A stretch of DNA of 64,000 nt from Priestia filamentosa (lineage in GTDB: Bacteria; Bacillota; Bacilli; Bacillales; Bacillaceae_H). The stretch covers positions 124,001-188,000 of the forward strand of contig NZ_FXAJ01000005.1 in NCBI RefSeq assembly GCF_900177535.1. The letters are read 5' to 3'. Positions 53,635-63,005 of the stretch are shown here, piece after piece. The first letter of the stretch is position 1; every line of letters starts with the position of its first letter. Made by a program: the position numbers and the translations under genes. The notes under the pieces were generated by a model. It saw only the letters and a program-made list of their open reading frames with translations, was not told where the DNA came from and searched no databases.

Positions 53635-54906
53635 TTAGAAATTAATATATTTACGTGGATCAACAGCATTTGTTTTCTCTAAATTCCACGGTCCTTCATG
53701 CATTTCAAAATGTAGATGCGCTCCATAAGAACGTCCTGTATTCCCCATATAGCCGATAACTTGTCCTTTTTTCACCGTTTCATTTCCACTAACGTTTCGA
53801 GATTCCATATGAGCATAAACTGTGGTATATACTTTTCCGTTTACATTATGAGTAATGAATATAGCATTCCCATACGTAGAAGAATAGTAAGAGCGGAAAA
53901 CCTGTCCATCAGCTGCTGCAACAATCGGCACACTTGCACCTCGTTTTCCAATATCTATTCCTTTATGATCTCCTAAGCTTCTTATCCCGAACTCAGACGT
54001 TACAGGACCCGCAGCTGGTCTTGTAAATGTTCCGCTTGCTACAGGAGGTGTCTCTCCCCCGCTTGTTGATGTATCTCCACCACTTGTTGACGTAGACTTC
54101 ACTGGTTGTGCTGAAGACACTTGCTTCTCGGCCTCTTCTTTTTGCTTTTTCATCTGTTCTTGAATTGCTTTTTCCTGCTCTGAGAGAAGCTCATCTTCAT
54201 TTTCTAATTTTGAAGATTTATCTTCTGCGGTTTGTTGACTTTCTTTAAGTTTTGCCATAAACGCATCTTTCTCGGCTGCTTGCTTTTCTTGGTCTGCTTT
54301 CAATGTCTCTAATTCTTTTAAACTCGTTTCTAGGGAGCTTAAATCTTCTTTCACTTTATCTTCTTTTTCTTTTTTAACTCTTTTATCTTCTTCATGTGCT
54401 TCTAAAATATCACGGTCAGCACTTGAAATGGTGCTTACTGCATTGACACGATTTAATAGATCACTAAAATCTTGTGACCCTAGTAAAACTTCGATATAAT
54501 CAACAGAACCTCCACTCGTTTGCATCGCTCGAGCACGTTCTTTTAAAATCTCATTTCGCTTTTTAATACGCTTATCTAGCTTCTTAATATCTTTTTTCAA
54601 ATTCTCAATTTGCTGACGTGTTTTGTCAATCTCATCATTTTTATTACGAATTTTCTCACTTGTTTTTGTTACTGCTTCATCCAATTGTTTAATTTCTTCA
54701 TCAATCTTCTTCTGCTCTGCTTCTAAGCTCTCAATCTCTTTCTTGCTTTCACTAAGAGACTTAGAGACATCTGAACGCTTTTCTTTAACCGTATCCATGC
54801 GTTCTTCTAGACTCTCGGCTTCTGCAGTACCTTGTTGAAAAGAGAACCCTATAAAGGATACACCAAGCAGTGCAGCAGTTGACCATGATAGTACTTTTTT
54901 CTTCAC
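53635..54906 (-). CDS. EnvC-like M23 peptidase with coiled-coil domain
   Basis: A 423-residue exported protein. A signal peptide ends at a TAEAE-type site near residue 30. Two long coiled-coil stretches (about 35-125 and 165-260) precede a Ser/Thr/Gly linker. A LytM/M23 domain (about 295-420) follows with HKGIDIGKRG and HLHFEMHEGP, keeping the zinc ligands. It is the gene next to ftsX, matching EnvC/CwlO-type wall hydrolase regulators or hydrolases controlled by FtsEX. Whether it is itself an active hydrolase or an activator is not settled by the sequence. The start GTG at 54906 follows GAGGAGG. Confidence 0.9.
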   Translation of the reverse strand: MKKKVLSWSTAALLGVSFIGFSFQQGTAEAESLEERMDTVKEKRSDVSKSLSESKKEIESLEAEQKKIDEEIKQLDEAVTKTSEKIRNKNDEIDKTRQQIENLKKDIKKLDKRIKKRNEILKERARAMQTSGGSVDYIEVLLGSQDFSDLLNRVNAVSTISSADRDILEAHEEDKRVKKEKEDKVKEDLSSLETSLKELETLKADQEKQAAEKDAFMAKLKESQQTAEDKSSKLENEDELLSEQEKAIQEQMKKQKEEAEKQVSSAQPVKSTSTSGGDTSTSGGETPPVASGTFTRPAAGPVTSEFGIRSLGDHKGIDIGKRGASVPIVAAADGQVFRSYYSSTYGNAIFITHNVNGKVYTTVYAHMESRNVSGNETVKKGQVIGYMGNTGRSYGAHLHFEMHEGPWNLEKTNAVDPRKYINF

Positions 54907-54993
54907 TTCCGTTTCCTCCTCTATTCTCCTAAACATTTAACCTATGTAAGACAGGGAACAGGTTCTACGAGCAGTCTATTTCCCTTTTGTTCT

Positions 54994-55033
54994 AAAAAAA
55001 ATCCAAAGAGACGTAGGAAAAAGCCCCTTTGGA
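54994..55033 (-). terminator. terminator after ftsX
   Basis: A 7-bp stem (55002-55008 with 55027-55033) followed on the minus strand by eight T residues. It lies 10 bases after the ftsX stop. Confidence 0.75.
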
Positions 55034-55042
55034 CGAGAAAAA

Positions 55043-55942
55043 CTATTTTTTAAGAAACTTGCGCATTGAAATCATACTTCCCCAAACCCCAATACAAGCC
55101 CCAATCAAGACAAGCAGAAGGGAAAGTTGTAATGTGAATGGGAATACTGGTAGCAATTCAAACGTTTTATATGTTTTTGCCAAATCTGGCTGTACGGAAT
55201 CAAACAGTAAAGCATACGTGCTTACAACAATAGCAATTGGGATAATAGAACCAAGTACACCAAGGAACAATCCTTCTAAGAAGAACGGCCATCGAATAAA
55301 TGAGTTAGTAGCTCCTACAAGTCTCATAATCTCTATTTCAGATCTTCGAGCGATAATTGTAATTTTAATTGTATTTGAGATAAGGAACATTGCTGTAAAT
55401 ACAAGCCCAACAATTAGGACAATTCCAATGTTACGTGCTACGCTCACAACATCAAATAATTTATCAACGTATTCTTGTCCATATTCTACTTTCTCAATGT
55501 AATCTAACTTTTCAACTTTTTTGGCAACAGATTCTACATCTTTAGGCGAGTTAGGCTTAATAATATAAGCGGCATTTAATGGGTTTTGCTGTTTAAAAGG
55601 TTCGAAAACTTTACCTTCTTCTCCTAATCCATCAATAAGCTTTCGCAACTCTTCTTCCTTAGAAGAAAATTCGACAGTACCAACCTTCGGCACATTATTA
55701 AGCTGTTTTTCTAGGTCTTTAATGTTATCTGCTGTTGCTGTACGTTCGATATATGCGTTAATTTCCACATCGTTTTCGACTGATTTCGCAAAATGGTTAA
55801 GGTTTAACATTACAACTAAAAACACACCAACAAGCAGTAACGTAACCGTTACAGCACTTACAGATGCAAATGTCATCCACCCGTTTCGCCCAATGTTGCG
55901 GAATCCTTCACGAAAATGACGGGAAAGTGTCCTACCCTTCAT
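55043..55942 (-). CDS. ftsX: cell division protein FtsX
   Basis: A 299-residue type VII ABC permease with a short cytoplasmic N-terminus (MKGRTLSRHFREGFRNIGRNGWM), a first helix (about 25-45), a large extracellular loop (about 46-165), and three further helices. With FtsE it transmits a signal to wall hydrolases, in Bacillus to CwlO-type enzymes. The longest frame starts at 55996; the ATG at 55942 has a GGGGGGA site and overlaps the end of ftsE. Confidence 0.95.
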   Translation of the reverse strand: MKGRTLSRHFREGFRNIGRNGWMTFASVSAVTVTLLLVGVFLVVMLNLNHFAKSVENDVEINAYIERTATADNIKDLEKQLNNVPKVGTVEFSSKEEELRKLIDGLGEEGKVFEPFKQQNPLNAAYIIKPNSPKDVESVAKKVEKLDYIEKVEYGQEYVDKLFDVVSVARNIGIVLIVGLVFTAMFLISNTIKITIIARRSEIEIMRLVGATNSFIRWPFFLEGLFLGVLGSIIPIAIVVSTYALLFDSVQPDLAKTYKTFELLPVFPFTLQLSLLLVLIGACIGVWGSMISMRKFLKK

Positions 55943-56618
55943 AACCGTATTCCCCCCGCACTTCATCACGAATAATCTTACCGTCTTCAACTGCAATTAC
56001 TCGTTTTTTCATAGTGTTTACAATGTCTCTATTATGTGTAGCCATGACAATGGTTGTTCCGTTCTTATTAATTTTCTCAAGAACGTCCATAATTCCCCAA
56101 GATGTCTCAGGGTCAAGATTTCCTGTCGGTTCATCCGCAATTAAGACCTTTGGGTTGTTTATAATTGCGCGCGCAATTGAAAGTCGCTGTTGTTCTCCTC
56201 CTGATAACTCAGCTGGAAGAGCGTCTTCGCGACCTTGGATTCCTACTAATTCAAGTACTTCTTTTACACGTTGTTTGATAACATCTTTCTCTGCTTCAAT
56301 TACTTCTAACGCAAATGCTACGTTTTCAAATGCTGTTAGCTTGGGAAGAAGCTTAAAGTCTTGGAACACAACGCCGATATTACGTCTGAAAACAGGAACT
56401 TCCCTATTTTTTAGCTCTCCTACGTTTTGTCCATTCACCATAATGTATCCTGATGATGCTTTTTCTTCTCTATACATCATCTTAATAAAAGTGGATTTTC
56501 CTGCACCACTTGGGCCGACAACGTATACAAATTCACCTTTATTAACCTTAACTGTTAACCCATCAATAGCTTTAACACCATTAGGGTATGTTTTATATAC
56601 ATCCTTCATTTCGATCAT
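55932..56618 (-). CDS. ftsE: cell division ATP-binding protein FtsE
   Basis: A 228-residue ABC ATPase. Walker A is GPSGAGKST (about 35-43), the signature motif is LSGGEQQR and Walker B is VLIADEPTGNLD. It partners with the membrane protein FtsX. The start is about 45 bases downstream of a SigA-like promoter, and the stop overlaps ftsX by 11 bases, so FtsE and FtsX are made from one mRNA. Confidence 0.97.
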   Translation of the reverse strand: MIEMKDVYKTYPNGVKAIDGLTVKVNKGEFVYVVGPSGAGKSTFIKMMYREEKASSGYIMVNGQNVGELKNREVPVFRRNIGVVFQDFKLLPKLTAFENVAFALEVIEAEKDVIKQRVKEVLELVGIQGREDALPAELSGGEQQRLSIARAIINNPKVLIADEPTGNLDPETSWGIMDVLEKINKNGTTIVMATHNRDIVNTMKKRVIAVEDGKIIRDEVRGEYGYEG

Positions 56619-56663
56619 ATATTTATACCACCTGCATTCCGTATTTTGTCGAAAGCCTATATA

Positions 56664-56692
56664 AATCTACAAAATATGAGGAGTTTTGTCAA
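56664..56692 (-). promoter_or_regulatory. SigA promoter of ftsEX
   Basis: A perfect TTGACA (56692-56687), 17-base spacer and TAGATT (56669-56664), about 45 bases before ftsE. A second TATAAT-like hexamer lies at about 56741-56746 with a weak -35. Confidence 0.8.
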
Positions 56693-56699
56693 AATACAA

Positions 56700-56882
56700 G
56701 GGATTTCCACATAAATTCGCTCTAGACACGTGCCCCCTCATTATAACACCAAAAATTCATCTGATAAGACTCAAAAATATTACATTTTCTTTTCAAATAT
56801 GTCAAAGGTACGATAAAAATATGTAAAAAATAGTAATTATAACAATTCTTTAGACCTAATTTATTACTCTTATTTCGACATA
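56700..56882. other. AT-rich interval between ftsE and cccB
   Basis: The 307-base space between ftsE and cccB holds the ftsEX promoter and the cccB terminator. Between them I see only AT-rich sequence with a possible second promoter and no convincing reading frame. Confidence 0.55.
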
Positions 56883-56914
56883 AAAAAACTATCTGAATTC
56901 ATATCAGATAGTTT
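56882..56914 (-). terminator. terminator of cccB
   Basis: An 11-bp perfect stem (56886-56896 with 56904-56914), followed on the minus strand by T residues, 12 bases after the cccB stop. Confidence 0.9.
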
Positions 56915-56925
56915 GGAAAGCATAT

Positions 56926-57255
56926 TTATTTCATTGTCGAAAGCCATTCGGCTACTTTATTTGCCTCTTCTTTCTCAAGAAGCCCTTTTGGCATCGATCC
57001 TCTACCATTCACAATAATCTCACTGAGTTCCTCTTTAGAATATTTCTTCCCTACCTGCTGTAAGTTCGGACCATTGTTTCCTTGAAGGTTATCGCCATGA
57101 CAGCCAAGACAACTTTGCTTATAAAGCTTTCCTGCTTCCCCAGCTTCATCAACGTTAATCTTCTCTTCCTTTGAAGAAGATTTCTCTTCACTGGCCCCAC
57201 ATCCGCTCATAATAAGAGTTGCTCCAATGATAAGTGCCCATGCTGCTTTTTTCAC
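56926..57255 (-). CDS. cccB: lipoprotein cytochrome c-551 (CccB type)
   Basis: A 109-residue membrane-anchored c-type cytochrome. The lipobox ends MSGC (Cys19). The single haem site is CLGCH, with a distal Met ligand candidate in GRGSMPKGLL. It is a small electron carrier for the respiratory chain, as in B. subtilis, where cccB also lies between prfB and ftsE. The GTG at 57255 follows AGAGGTG; the longer frame at 57264 starts within that site. Confidence 0.93.
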   Translation of the reverse strand: MKKAAWALIIGATLIMSGCGASEEKSSSKEEKINVDEAGEAGKLYKQSCLGCHGDNLQGNNGPNLQQVGKKYSKEELSEIIVNGRGSMPKGLLEKEEANKVAEWLSTMK

Positions 57256-57483
57256 TGTCTTCACCTCTTCGCCTTTATATATTCTCTACTATTATACTCG
57301 TTCTGTTTGCTATTAAATCATATATTTATGCAGATTTATGCAGAAACTTGTTTCTTCTCCACATAATAGCAAAAATAACCTCGAAGATAAAATGGTTCTT
57401 TCTTCAGCCTTTTACACAAAATCGTTTTGTTACAGGGTTGTTATTCCTATGTAATATTTCACCTTTCCTTTACGTTTCTATAC

Positions 57484-57522
57484 AAAATGCCCGCATTCTT
57501 CAAAAAAGAAAGCGGGCATTTT
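57484..57522 (-). terminator. terminator of secA-prfB
   Basis: An 11-bp perfect stem (57484-57494 with 57512-57522) with a long loop, just after the prfB stop. The T-run is short on the minus strand. Confidence 0.75.
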
Positions 57523-57527
57523 CCTCT

Positions 57528-58629
57528 TTAATTCATAAGCGAACGAAGATATGAATCAATAAATGGATCAAGATCTCCATCCATGACGCCTTGGACATTT
57601 CCAATTTCCGTATTTGTACGATGATCTTTTACCATTGAATATGGATGGAACACATATGAGCGAATTTGGCTTCCCCATCCAATGTCTTTTTGCTCTCCGC
57701 GAATTTCATCTAACTCTGCTTGCTGTTCTTCGATTTTGCGCTGCAAAAGTTTTGATTTCAGCATTTTCATAGCACGCTCGCGGTTTTTAATTTGAGAACG
57801 CTCTGTTTGACATGTAACAACAATATTTGTTGGAATATGAGTGATCCGTATAGCCGAATCTGTTGTGTTAACGTGCTGACCACCAGCTCCACTTGCTCGA
57901 TACGTATCTACTTTTAAATCTTCAGTGCGGATATCAATTTCAATATCATCACTAAGTTCTGGCATAATTTCGCATGATACAAATGAGGTATGGCGACGAC
58001 CCGATGAGTCGAAAGGTGAAATACGTACTAAACGATGTACACCTTTTTCTGCTCTTAAATAACCATATGCGTTATGACCTTTAATTGAAAGTGTTACGCT
58101 TTTAATCCCAGCTTCATCACCTGGAAGATAGTCTAGTGTTTCTACTTTAAATCCTTTAGCTTCTGCCCAGCGTGTATACATGCGAAGAAGCATTGAGCCC
58201 CAGTCTTGTGACTCTGTTCCTCCAGCACCTGGATGAAGTTCTAAGATAGCATTGTTTTTGTCGTAAGGTCCATTTAAAAGAAGCTGCAGTTCAAACTTGT
58301 TTAGAGAATCTGTCAACTCTTTCAATTCTGGTTCTACTTCACCTGCTAAATCTTCATCAAACTCTTCTTTTAACAGTTCATAAGATACTTGTAAGTTTTC
58401 ATATGATTCATTTAAGTTATTAAATGTTGTGACTGTCTCTTTTAATGAATTTGCTTCATTGATGACCGTTTGGGCACTTTGCTGATCATTCCAAAAGCCT
58501 GGGTCTGCCATGATTTCATCTAGCTCAGCAATGCGCGCTTCCTTTTGATCAAGGTCAAAGAGACCCCCTAAAGTCCGCCAAGCGATTGGCTGTTTTATCT
58601 AACTCTTGTTTCATTTCTACTAATTCCAT
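57528..58629 (-). CDS. prfB: peptide chain release factor 2, with programmed +1 frameshift
   Basis: RF2 recognises UAA and UGA. The gene is split by a programmed +1 shift. A short first frame starts at ATG 58629 (AGGTG site) and reads [20 protein letters not shown], then RGSL, to an in-frame TGA at codon 25 (58557-58555). The downstream frame continues from [12 protein letters not shown]. It contains the SPFDSSGRR anticodon-like region and the GGQ motif in [16 protein letters not shown]. The joined protein is about 366 residues, the normal RF2 length. A long reading frame starting at 58511 alone would lack the N-terminus. It lies downstream of secA. Confidence 0.97.
58555..58570 (-). other. 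RF2 programmed +1 frameshift site
   Basis: On the minus strand the sequence is AGGGGG, three bases, then CTT TGA C. This is the classic RF2 shift site: an internal Shine-Dalgarno-like stretch just upstream of CUU UGA. The UGA is at 58557-58555, and the slippery CTT at 58560-58558. The shift allows RF2 to autoregulate. Confidence 0.97.
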
Positions 58630-58664
58630 TATTCTACACCTCATCATTTATATTGTTACATAAG

Positions 58665-58693
58665 AGTGCTTGGTGACGAAGCCACCAAGCACT
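58665..58693 (-). repeat. hairpin between secA and prfB without T-run
   Basis: An 11-bp perfect stem (58665-58675 with 58683-58693) lies just after the secA stop. There is no T-run on the minus strand, so it more likely stabilises or separates the secA and prfB messages than ends transcription. B. subtilis co-transcribes secA and prfB. Confidence 0.65.
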
Positions 58694-58700
58694 GTTTATT

Positions 58701-61217
58701 TTATCTTCCACAACATTGCTTATACTTTTTACCGCTTCCGCACGGACAAGGTGCATTACGACCAATATCAACAACGTTTGTTTTTGGTTTTTTCTTTACA
58801 GCTTTCTCATCAGATTCCTCTTTTGGATGAACAGCACTTTGACCTTGAGCTACTTCTTGACGTTCAAGATTGTTACGGATTTCTGCTTTCATGATATATT
58901 TTGTTACATCTTCTTCAATTGCAGCAATCATGCTTTCAAACATTGAGAAACCTTCCATTTGATACTCACGAAGCGGATCATTTTGACCATATGCACGTAG
59001 ATGAATACCTTGACGAAGCTGATCCATCGCATCAATATGGTCCATCCATTTAGAATCTACTGCACGAAGAACGATAACTTTCTCGAACTCACGCATTTGT
59101 TCTTCCGCTAACTGTGCTTCTTTTTCATTGTAAAGCATTTTTACTTTTTCAAAGATAAGGTCAATCATCTCTTCTGGATCTTTCATTTTCAGCTCTTTTA
59201 CATCAAGCTGACCTTCTGATAAAACATTGCTGTTCATATAATCAACAATTGCTTTTAAGTCCCAATCTTCTTCAAGTTCTGCTTTTGGTGTATGTGTTGC
59301 TACAACTCGTTCGATTGTAGAGCGAATCATACCTTCTACAATGTCACGTAAACTTTCAGAGTCTAACACTTCGTTTCTTTGTTTATAAATAACTTCACGT
59401 TGCTGACGAAGAACATCATCATATTGAAGAAGCTGTTTACGAGAGTCAAAGTTATTTCCTTCTACTCGTTTTTGAGCTGATTCAACTGCTCGAGTAACCA
59501 TTTTGCTTTGAATTGGCTGTGAGTCATCCATTCCAAGACGATCCATCATACTACGCATTCCTTCAGAACCGAAACGACGCATAAGTTCATCTTCCATTGA
59601 AAGATAAAATTGAGTTACACCCGGATCACCTTGACGTCCAGAACGACCACGCAGCTGGTTATCAATACGACGTGACTCGTGACGCTCTGTTCCAATTACT
59701 GCAAGGCCACCAAGTTCTCGTACACCTTCACCAAGTTTAATATCTGTACCACGTCCAGCCATGTTTGTTGCAATTGTCACAGCACCCTGTTCACCAGCAT
59801 GTTTAATAATATCTGCTTCGCGTTCATGCTGCTTTGCATTTAAGACGCTATGTGGTACATTTCGTTTCTTTAGAAGCTGACTTAAATGCTCAGATGTTTC
59901 GATGGCAACTGTTCCGACTAGAACTGGCTGTTTCTTTTTATAACGCTCTGCAATATCATCTGCAACAGCACGGAATTTTCCTTCAATTGATTTATAAATC
60001 AAGTCAGCACGGTCATCACGAGCAACCGGTTTGTTCGTTGGAATCACAACTACTTGCATGTTATAAATATTGCGGAATTCTTCTTCCTCTGTTTTCGCTG
60101 TACCTGTCATACCTGAAAGTTTTTCATACATACGGAAATAGTTTTGAAACGTAATCGTTGCAAGTGTCATGCTTTCATTTTGAATTTCAACGCCTTCTTT
60201 TGCTTCGATTGCTTGGTGAAGACCATCACTGAAGCGGCGCCCTTTCATAAGACGTCCAGTAAATTGGTCAACAATCACAATTTTACCGTCATCTACAACA
60301 TAATCCACATCATTTTGCATCGCCACATGGGCTTTTAATGCTTGATTAATATGGTGATTTAATGTTACGTGTTGAATATCAAATAAGTTTTCAATATGGA
60401 AAGCACGCTCAGCTTTGCTCATTCCTTCTTCTGTGAGCTGCACTCCTTTTGTTTTCACATCATACGTATAATCTCTTTCTTGTTCCAGCGTACGCACAAA
60501 AGCGTTTGTTTGTACATAAAGAGAAGTTGATTTTTGAGCCGTCCCTGAGATGATAAGCGGGGTACGTGCTTCATCAACAAGAATGGAATCGACTTCATCG
60601 ATAATGGCATAGTTAAGTGGACGCTGTACTCGTTGATTGCGATAAAGCACCATGTTATCACGCAAATAATCAAATCCAAGCTCATTATTTGTACTATAGG
60701 TAATATCCGCATTGTATGCTTCAATTTTCTCTTCACGAGAAAGACTATTTACGTTCAAACCAACGGTTAAGTCTAGGAATCGGTAAAGTTCACCCATTTC
60801 CTCAGCATCACGACTTGCTAAGTATTCATTGACCGTTACAACATGAACACCCTTTCCAGAAAGAGAGTTAAGGTAAACAGGCATTGTTGCTGTTAATGTT
60901 TTACCTTCCCCTGTCTTCATTTCCGAAATGTTTCCCTCATGAAGTGAGATTGCCCCCATAATTTGTACTTTATAAGGGTAAAGACCAAGTACACGCTTAG
61001 CTGCTTCACGAACAACAGCAAATGCTTCTACAAGCAAATCATCAAGCGTTTCTCCCTTGCTGTAGCGTGTTCTGAATTCAGCTGTTTTAGCTCGCAATTT
61101 TTCATCACTTAAGGCAGCCATCTCGTCTGCAAGCTGCTCTACTTGATTCGCTATTTTTTCTAACTTACTAACTTGGCGCCCACTTCCATCAAATACTTTT
61201 TTAAACAGTCCAAGCAT
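58701..61217 (-). CDS. secA: preprotein translocase ATPase SecA
   Basis: An 838-residue SecA. The nucleotide-binding domain has Walker [15 protein letters not shown] and [16 protein letters not shown]. The helicase-like C-domain has [14 protein letters not shown] and [10 protein letters not shown]. The C-terminal zinc motif ([15 protein letters not shown]) is intact. It drives export through SecYEG; SecG is also in this window. The start has GAGGAGCG. In B. subtilis hpf lies just upstream of secA; here a chromate-transporter pair lies there instead. Confidence 0.98.
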   Translation of the reverse strand: MLGLFKKVFDGSGRQVSKLEKIANQVEQLADEMAALSDEKLRAKTAEFRTRYSKGETLDDLLVEAFAVVREAAKRVLGLYPYKVQIMGAISLHEGNISEMKTGEGKTLTATMPVYLNSLSGKGVHVVTVNEYLASRDAEEMGELYRFLDLTVGLNVNSLSREEKIEAYNADITYSTNNELGFDYLRDNMVLYRNQRVQRPLNYAIIDEVDSILVDEARTPLIISGTAQKSTSLYVQTNAFVRTLEQERDYTYDVKTKGVQLTEEGMSKAERAFHIENLFDIQHVTLNHHINQALKAHVAMQNDVDYVVDDGKIVIVDQFTGRLMKGRRFSDGLHQAIEAKEGVEIQNESMTLATITFQNYFRMYEKLSGMTGTAKTEEEEFRNIYNMQVVVIPTNKPVARDDRADLIYKSIEGKFRAVADDIAERYKKKQPVLVGTVAIETSEHLSQLLKKRNVPHSVLNAKQHEREADIIKHAGEQGAVTIATNMAGRGTDIKLGEGVRELGGLAVIGTERHESRRIDNQLRGRSGRQGDPGVTQFYLSMEDELMRRFGSEGMRSMMDRLGMDDSQPIQSKMVTRAVESAQKRVEGNNFDSRKQLLQYDDVLRQQREVIYKQRNEVLDSESLRDIVEGMIRSTIERVVATHTPKAELEEDWDLKAIVDYMNSNVLSEGQLDVKELKMKDPEEMIDLIFEKVKMLYNEKEAQLAEEQMREFEKVIVLRAVDSKWMDHIDAMDQLRQGIHLRAYGQNDPLREYQMEGFSMFESMIAAIEEDVTKYIMKAEIRNNLERQEVAQGQSAVHPKEESDEKAVKKKPKTNVVDIGRNAPCPCGSGKKYKQCCGR

Positions 61218-61415
61218 GTAAAACGCTCCTCTATATTAAAATATAATCGAATGTTAAAAGTTTTATTTCTTCTATTATAAAACCGTGCTTGTCCTTTCCA
61301 TTCTAGGAAAACAAGCCCCATACTTCTTCATTATTATAAACGATTCTACCTCAAATTGTAACATTCAGTACTGAAAAGTGCCAATGAACCGCAAATAGAT
61401 TGTTTTTACTCTTTA

Positions 61416-61946
61416 TTAACGTAAAAAGACAGCTCCATACGCTAAAGCTAATATAATCACATAAGGAGCACTCACTTTAAATTTTTCTAAAAGCAAGAAA
61501 CTTACAACTACAAGACCTATTGTTTGAAATGAACCATTTTCTTCATATGAAGAAAAGAAAAAGTCGTATGCCATCACTCCAAGAAGAACCGCAATTGTAG
61601 GACGTACATAACTTGTTAAACGTTTCACTTTTGGTGATTCCTTATATTTCATTAAAATCTTTAAAAGAATAAGCATAAGCAATAAGGAAGGTGCAACTGT
61701 GGCAAAAAGACCAACAATAGATCCAAAAACGCCTCCAACTTCATAGCCAATATATCCTGCTACTTTAGTGGCAATTGGTCCTGGAAGCGCATTTCCAAAT
61801 GCTAGTGCTTCACTAAACTCTTGATTCGTAACCCATTTATAGCGATCAACAACTTCATTTTGGATAAGAGGAATTGATGCAGGACCACCACCATAACCAA
61901 GAATACCTGGAATAAAAAAAGCTAAAAAAAGCTTAACATAAATCAT
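61416..61946 (-). CDS. chromate transporter, half-size subunit B
   Basis: A 176-residue half-size CHR protein with about five to six hydrophobic segments. The GYGGGPASIPLIQNEVV motif at the N-terminus and FGNALPGPIATKVAGYIGYEVGG are the family signatures. It overlaps its partner gene by 4 bases (ATGA). Two-gene short-chain chromate transporters function as a pair, as B. subtilis YwrA/YwrB. Actual substrate (chromate or another oxyanion) is unproven. Confidence 0.92.
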   Translation of the reverse strand: MIYVKLFLAFFIPGILGYGGGPASIPLIQNEVVDRYKWVTNQEFSEALAFGNALPGPIATKVAGYIGYEVGGVFGSIVGLFATVAPSLLLMLILLKILMKYKESPKVKRLTSYVRPTIAVLLGVMAYDFFFSSYEENGSFQTIGLVVVSFLLLEKFKVSAPYVIILALAYGAVFLR

Positions 61947-62509
61947 CTTGAACGCTCCTTCTCTTCACCTTCTTTTTTACTATCTTTCTTAGTAAAAGCA
62001 GCTATTAGTAGGATTACAATAACGATAGCCGGATGAATATGAAGAAGTTCTGTTGCAATAAAACTTGCAATAATAAGAAAACCACCGCCTAATAAACCAA
62101 GCGATTCTTTTGATTTTTTCCAAAAGTTCCATGTTAAAGTTAACATCATAACTCCTACAACAGGAAGCACCGCATTTGATAATCCTTTTACCCATGGCTG
62201 ATCTTTATAAGCATATAAAAGATTAAGAAAAAGTATCATTAAAATAACAGTTGGGACTGAAGTAGCAATTACTGCGTTAATCATCCCAAATATGCCGCCA
62301 ATTCGATATCCAATATATCCTGCCATCTTTGTATTAATTGGCCCCGGAAGTGCATTTCCAAGTGCTAATACATCCGAGAATTCTTCGTCAGACATCCATT
62401 TATATTTTTTTACTACTTCATCATGAACAAGAGGAATTGATGATGGTCCACCACCATACCCTAAAATGCTTGAGCGAAAGAAAGCGATGAAAATATCTCG
62501 CTGCTTCAT
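61943..62509 (-). CDS. chromate transporter, half-size subunit A
   Basis: A 188-residue half-size CHR protein, paralogous to the next gene. Signatures GYGGGPSSIPLVHDEVV and LGNALPGPINTKMAGYIGYRIGG are present, with a basic/acidic C-terminal tail. The ATG has AGGAGAG upstream. It heads the two-gene operon that lies upstream of secA on the same strand, replacing the hpf/flagellar genes found there in B. subtilis. Confidence 0.92.
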   Translation of the reverse strand: MKQRDIFIAFFRSSILGYGGGPSSIPLVHDEVVKKYKWMSDEEFSDVLALGNALPGPINTKMAGYIGYRIGGIFGMINAVIATSVPTVILMILFLNLLYAYKDQPWVKGLSNAVLPVVGVMMLTLTWNFWKKSKESLGLLGGGFLIIASFIATELLHIHPAIVIVILLIAAFTKKDSKKEGEEKERSR

Positions 62510-62753
62510 AGTTCTCTCTCCTTTCTGGCTAAAACTTTATATTTATCCCAGCTTATTAACGAACTTAGAAGGCTGCTTGTTTCATTTTATAAAGTAAGAA
62601 ACGCTTTGAACATACACTATCCTCTCAACTTTCTCAAACTCTTTTTATTTTTCCCTTCTTTTTATAATACTTTTACAAAATAAGAAGGAACTTTCCCTCT
62701 ATGCTCTCGTATATAACAATAAAGAACAATTTGTCAGGAAGAAGGAATGTAAT

Positions 62754-62972
62754 ATGAATTTAAAAAAAGAAGATGATGTTCAAGCAGAACTAGAAGAACT
62801 TAGAGGAAAAGTAAAAGAACTAGAAAATGTTACCCAAACACTGTATGAAGAAATTCAAACTCTCCAAACTTCAGGACCTGCAAATACTCCTCGCGCCTCA
62901 TCTCCATTAGTTGGACAAATTGGCGGACTTGTATTAGGAGCTATCGCGCTTATCGGACTATTTTGGTTTTAA
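62754..62972 (+). CDS. small coiled-coil single-pass membrane protein
   Basis: A 72-residue plus-strand protein that I do not recognise. Residues about 5-40 form an amphipathic, heptad-patterned helix (ELEELRGKVKELENVTQTLYEEIQ). A Ser/Pro-rich linker (GPANTPRASSP) follows, and the last 20 residues are one hydrophobic segment ending in two aromatic residues (LFWF). The ATG has AAGGAATG upstream, the frame is flanked by a terminator, and codon use fits the genome. A tail-anchored, cytoplasm-facing coiled coil is the most likely topology. Confidence 0.75.
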   Translation: MNLKKEDDVQAELEELRGKVKELENVTQTLYEEIQTLQTSGPANTPRASSPLVGQIGGLVLGAIALIGLFWF

Positions 62973-62978
62973 GAACAA

Positions 62979-63005
62979 AAAAAGCTAGGGAAATCCTAGC
63001 TTTTT
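62979..63005. terminator. bidirectional terminator
   Basis: An 11-bp perfect stem (62979-62989 with 62995-63005) with a 5-base loop and A/T runs on both sides. It serves the small coiled-coil gene and the AbrB-family gene, whose stop overlaps it. Confidence 0.92.

Noticed and set aside
58511-58629. prfB starting at ATG 58511
   Set aside because: The family N-terminus and the canonical +1 frameshift site lie upstream.
61218-61415. Distinct SigA promoter for secA
   Set aside because: TATAAT-like hexamers are present but no acceptable -35 at 16-18 bases was found, so no promoter was called.
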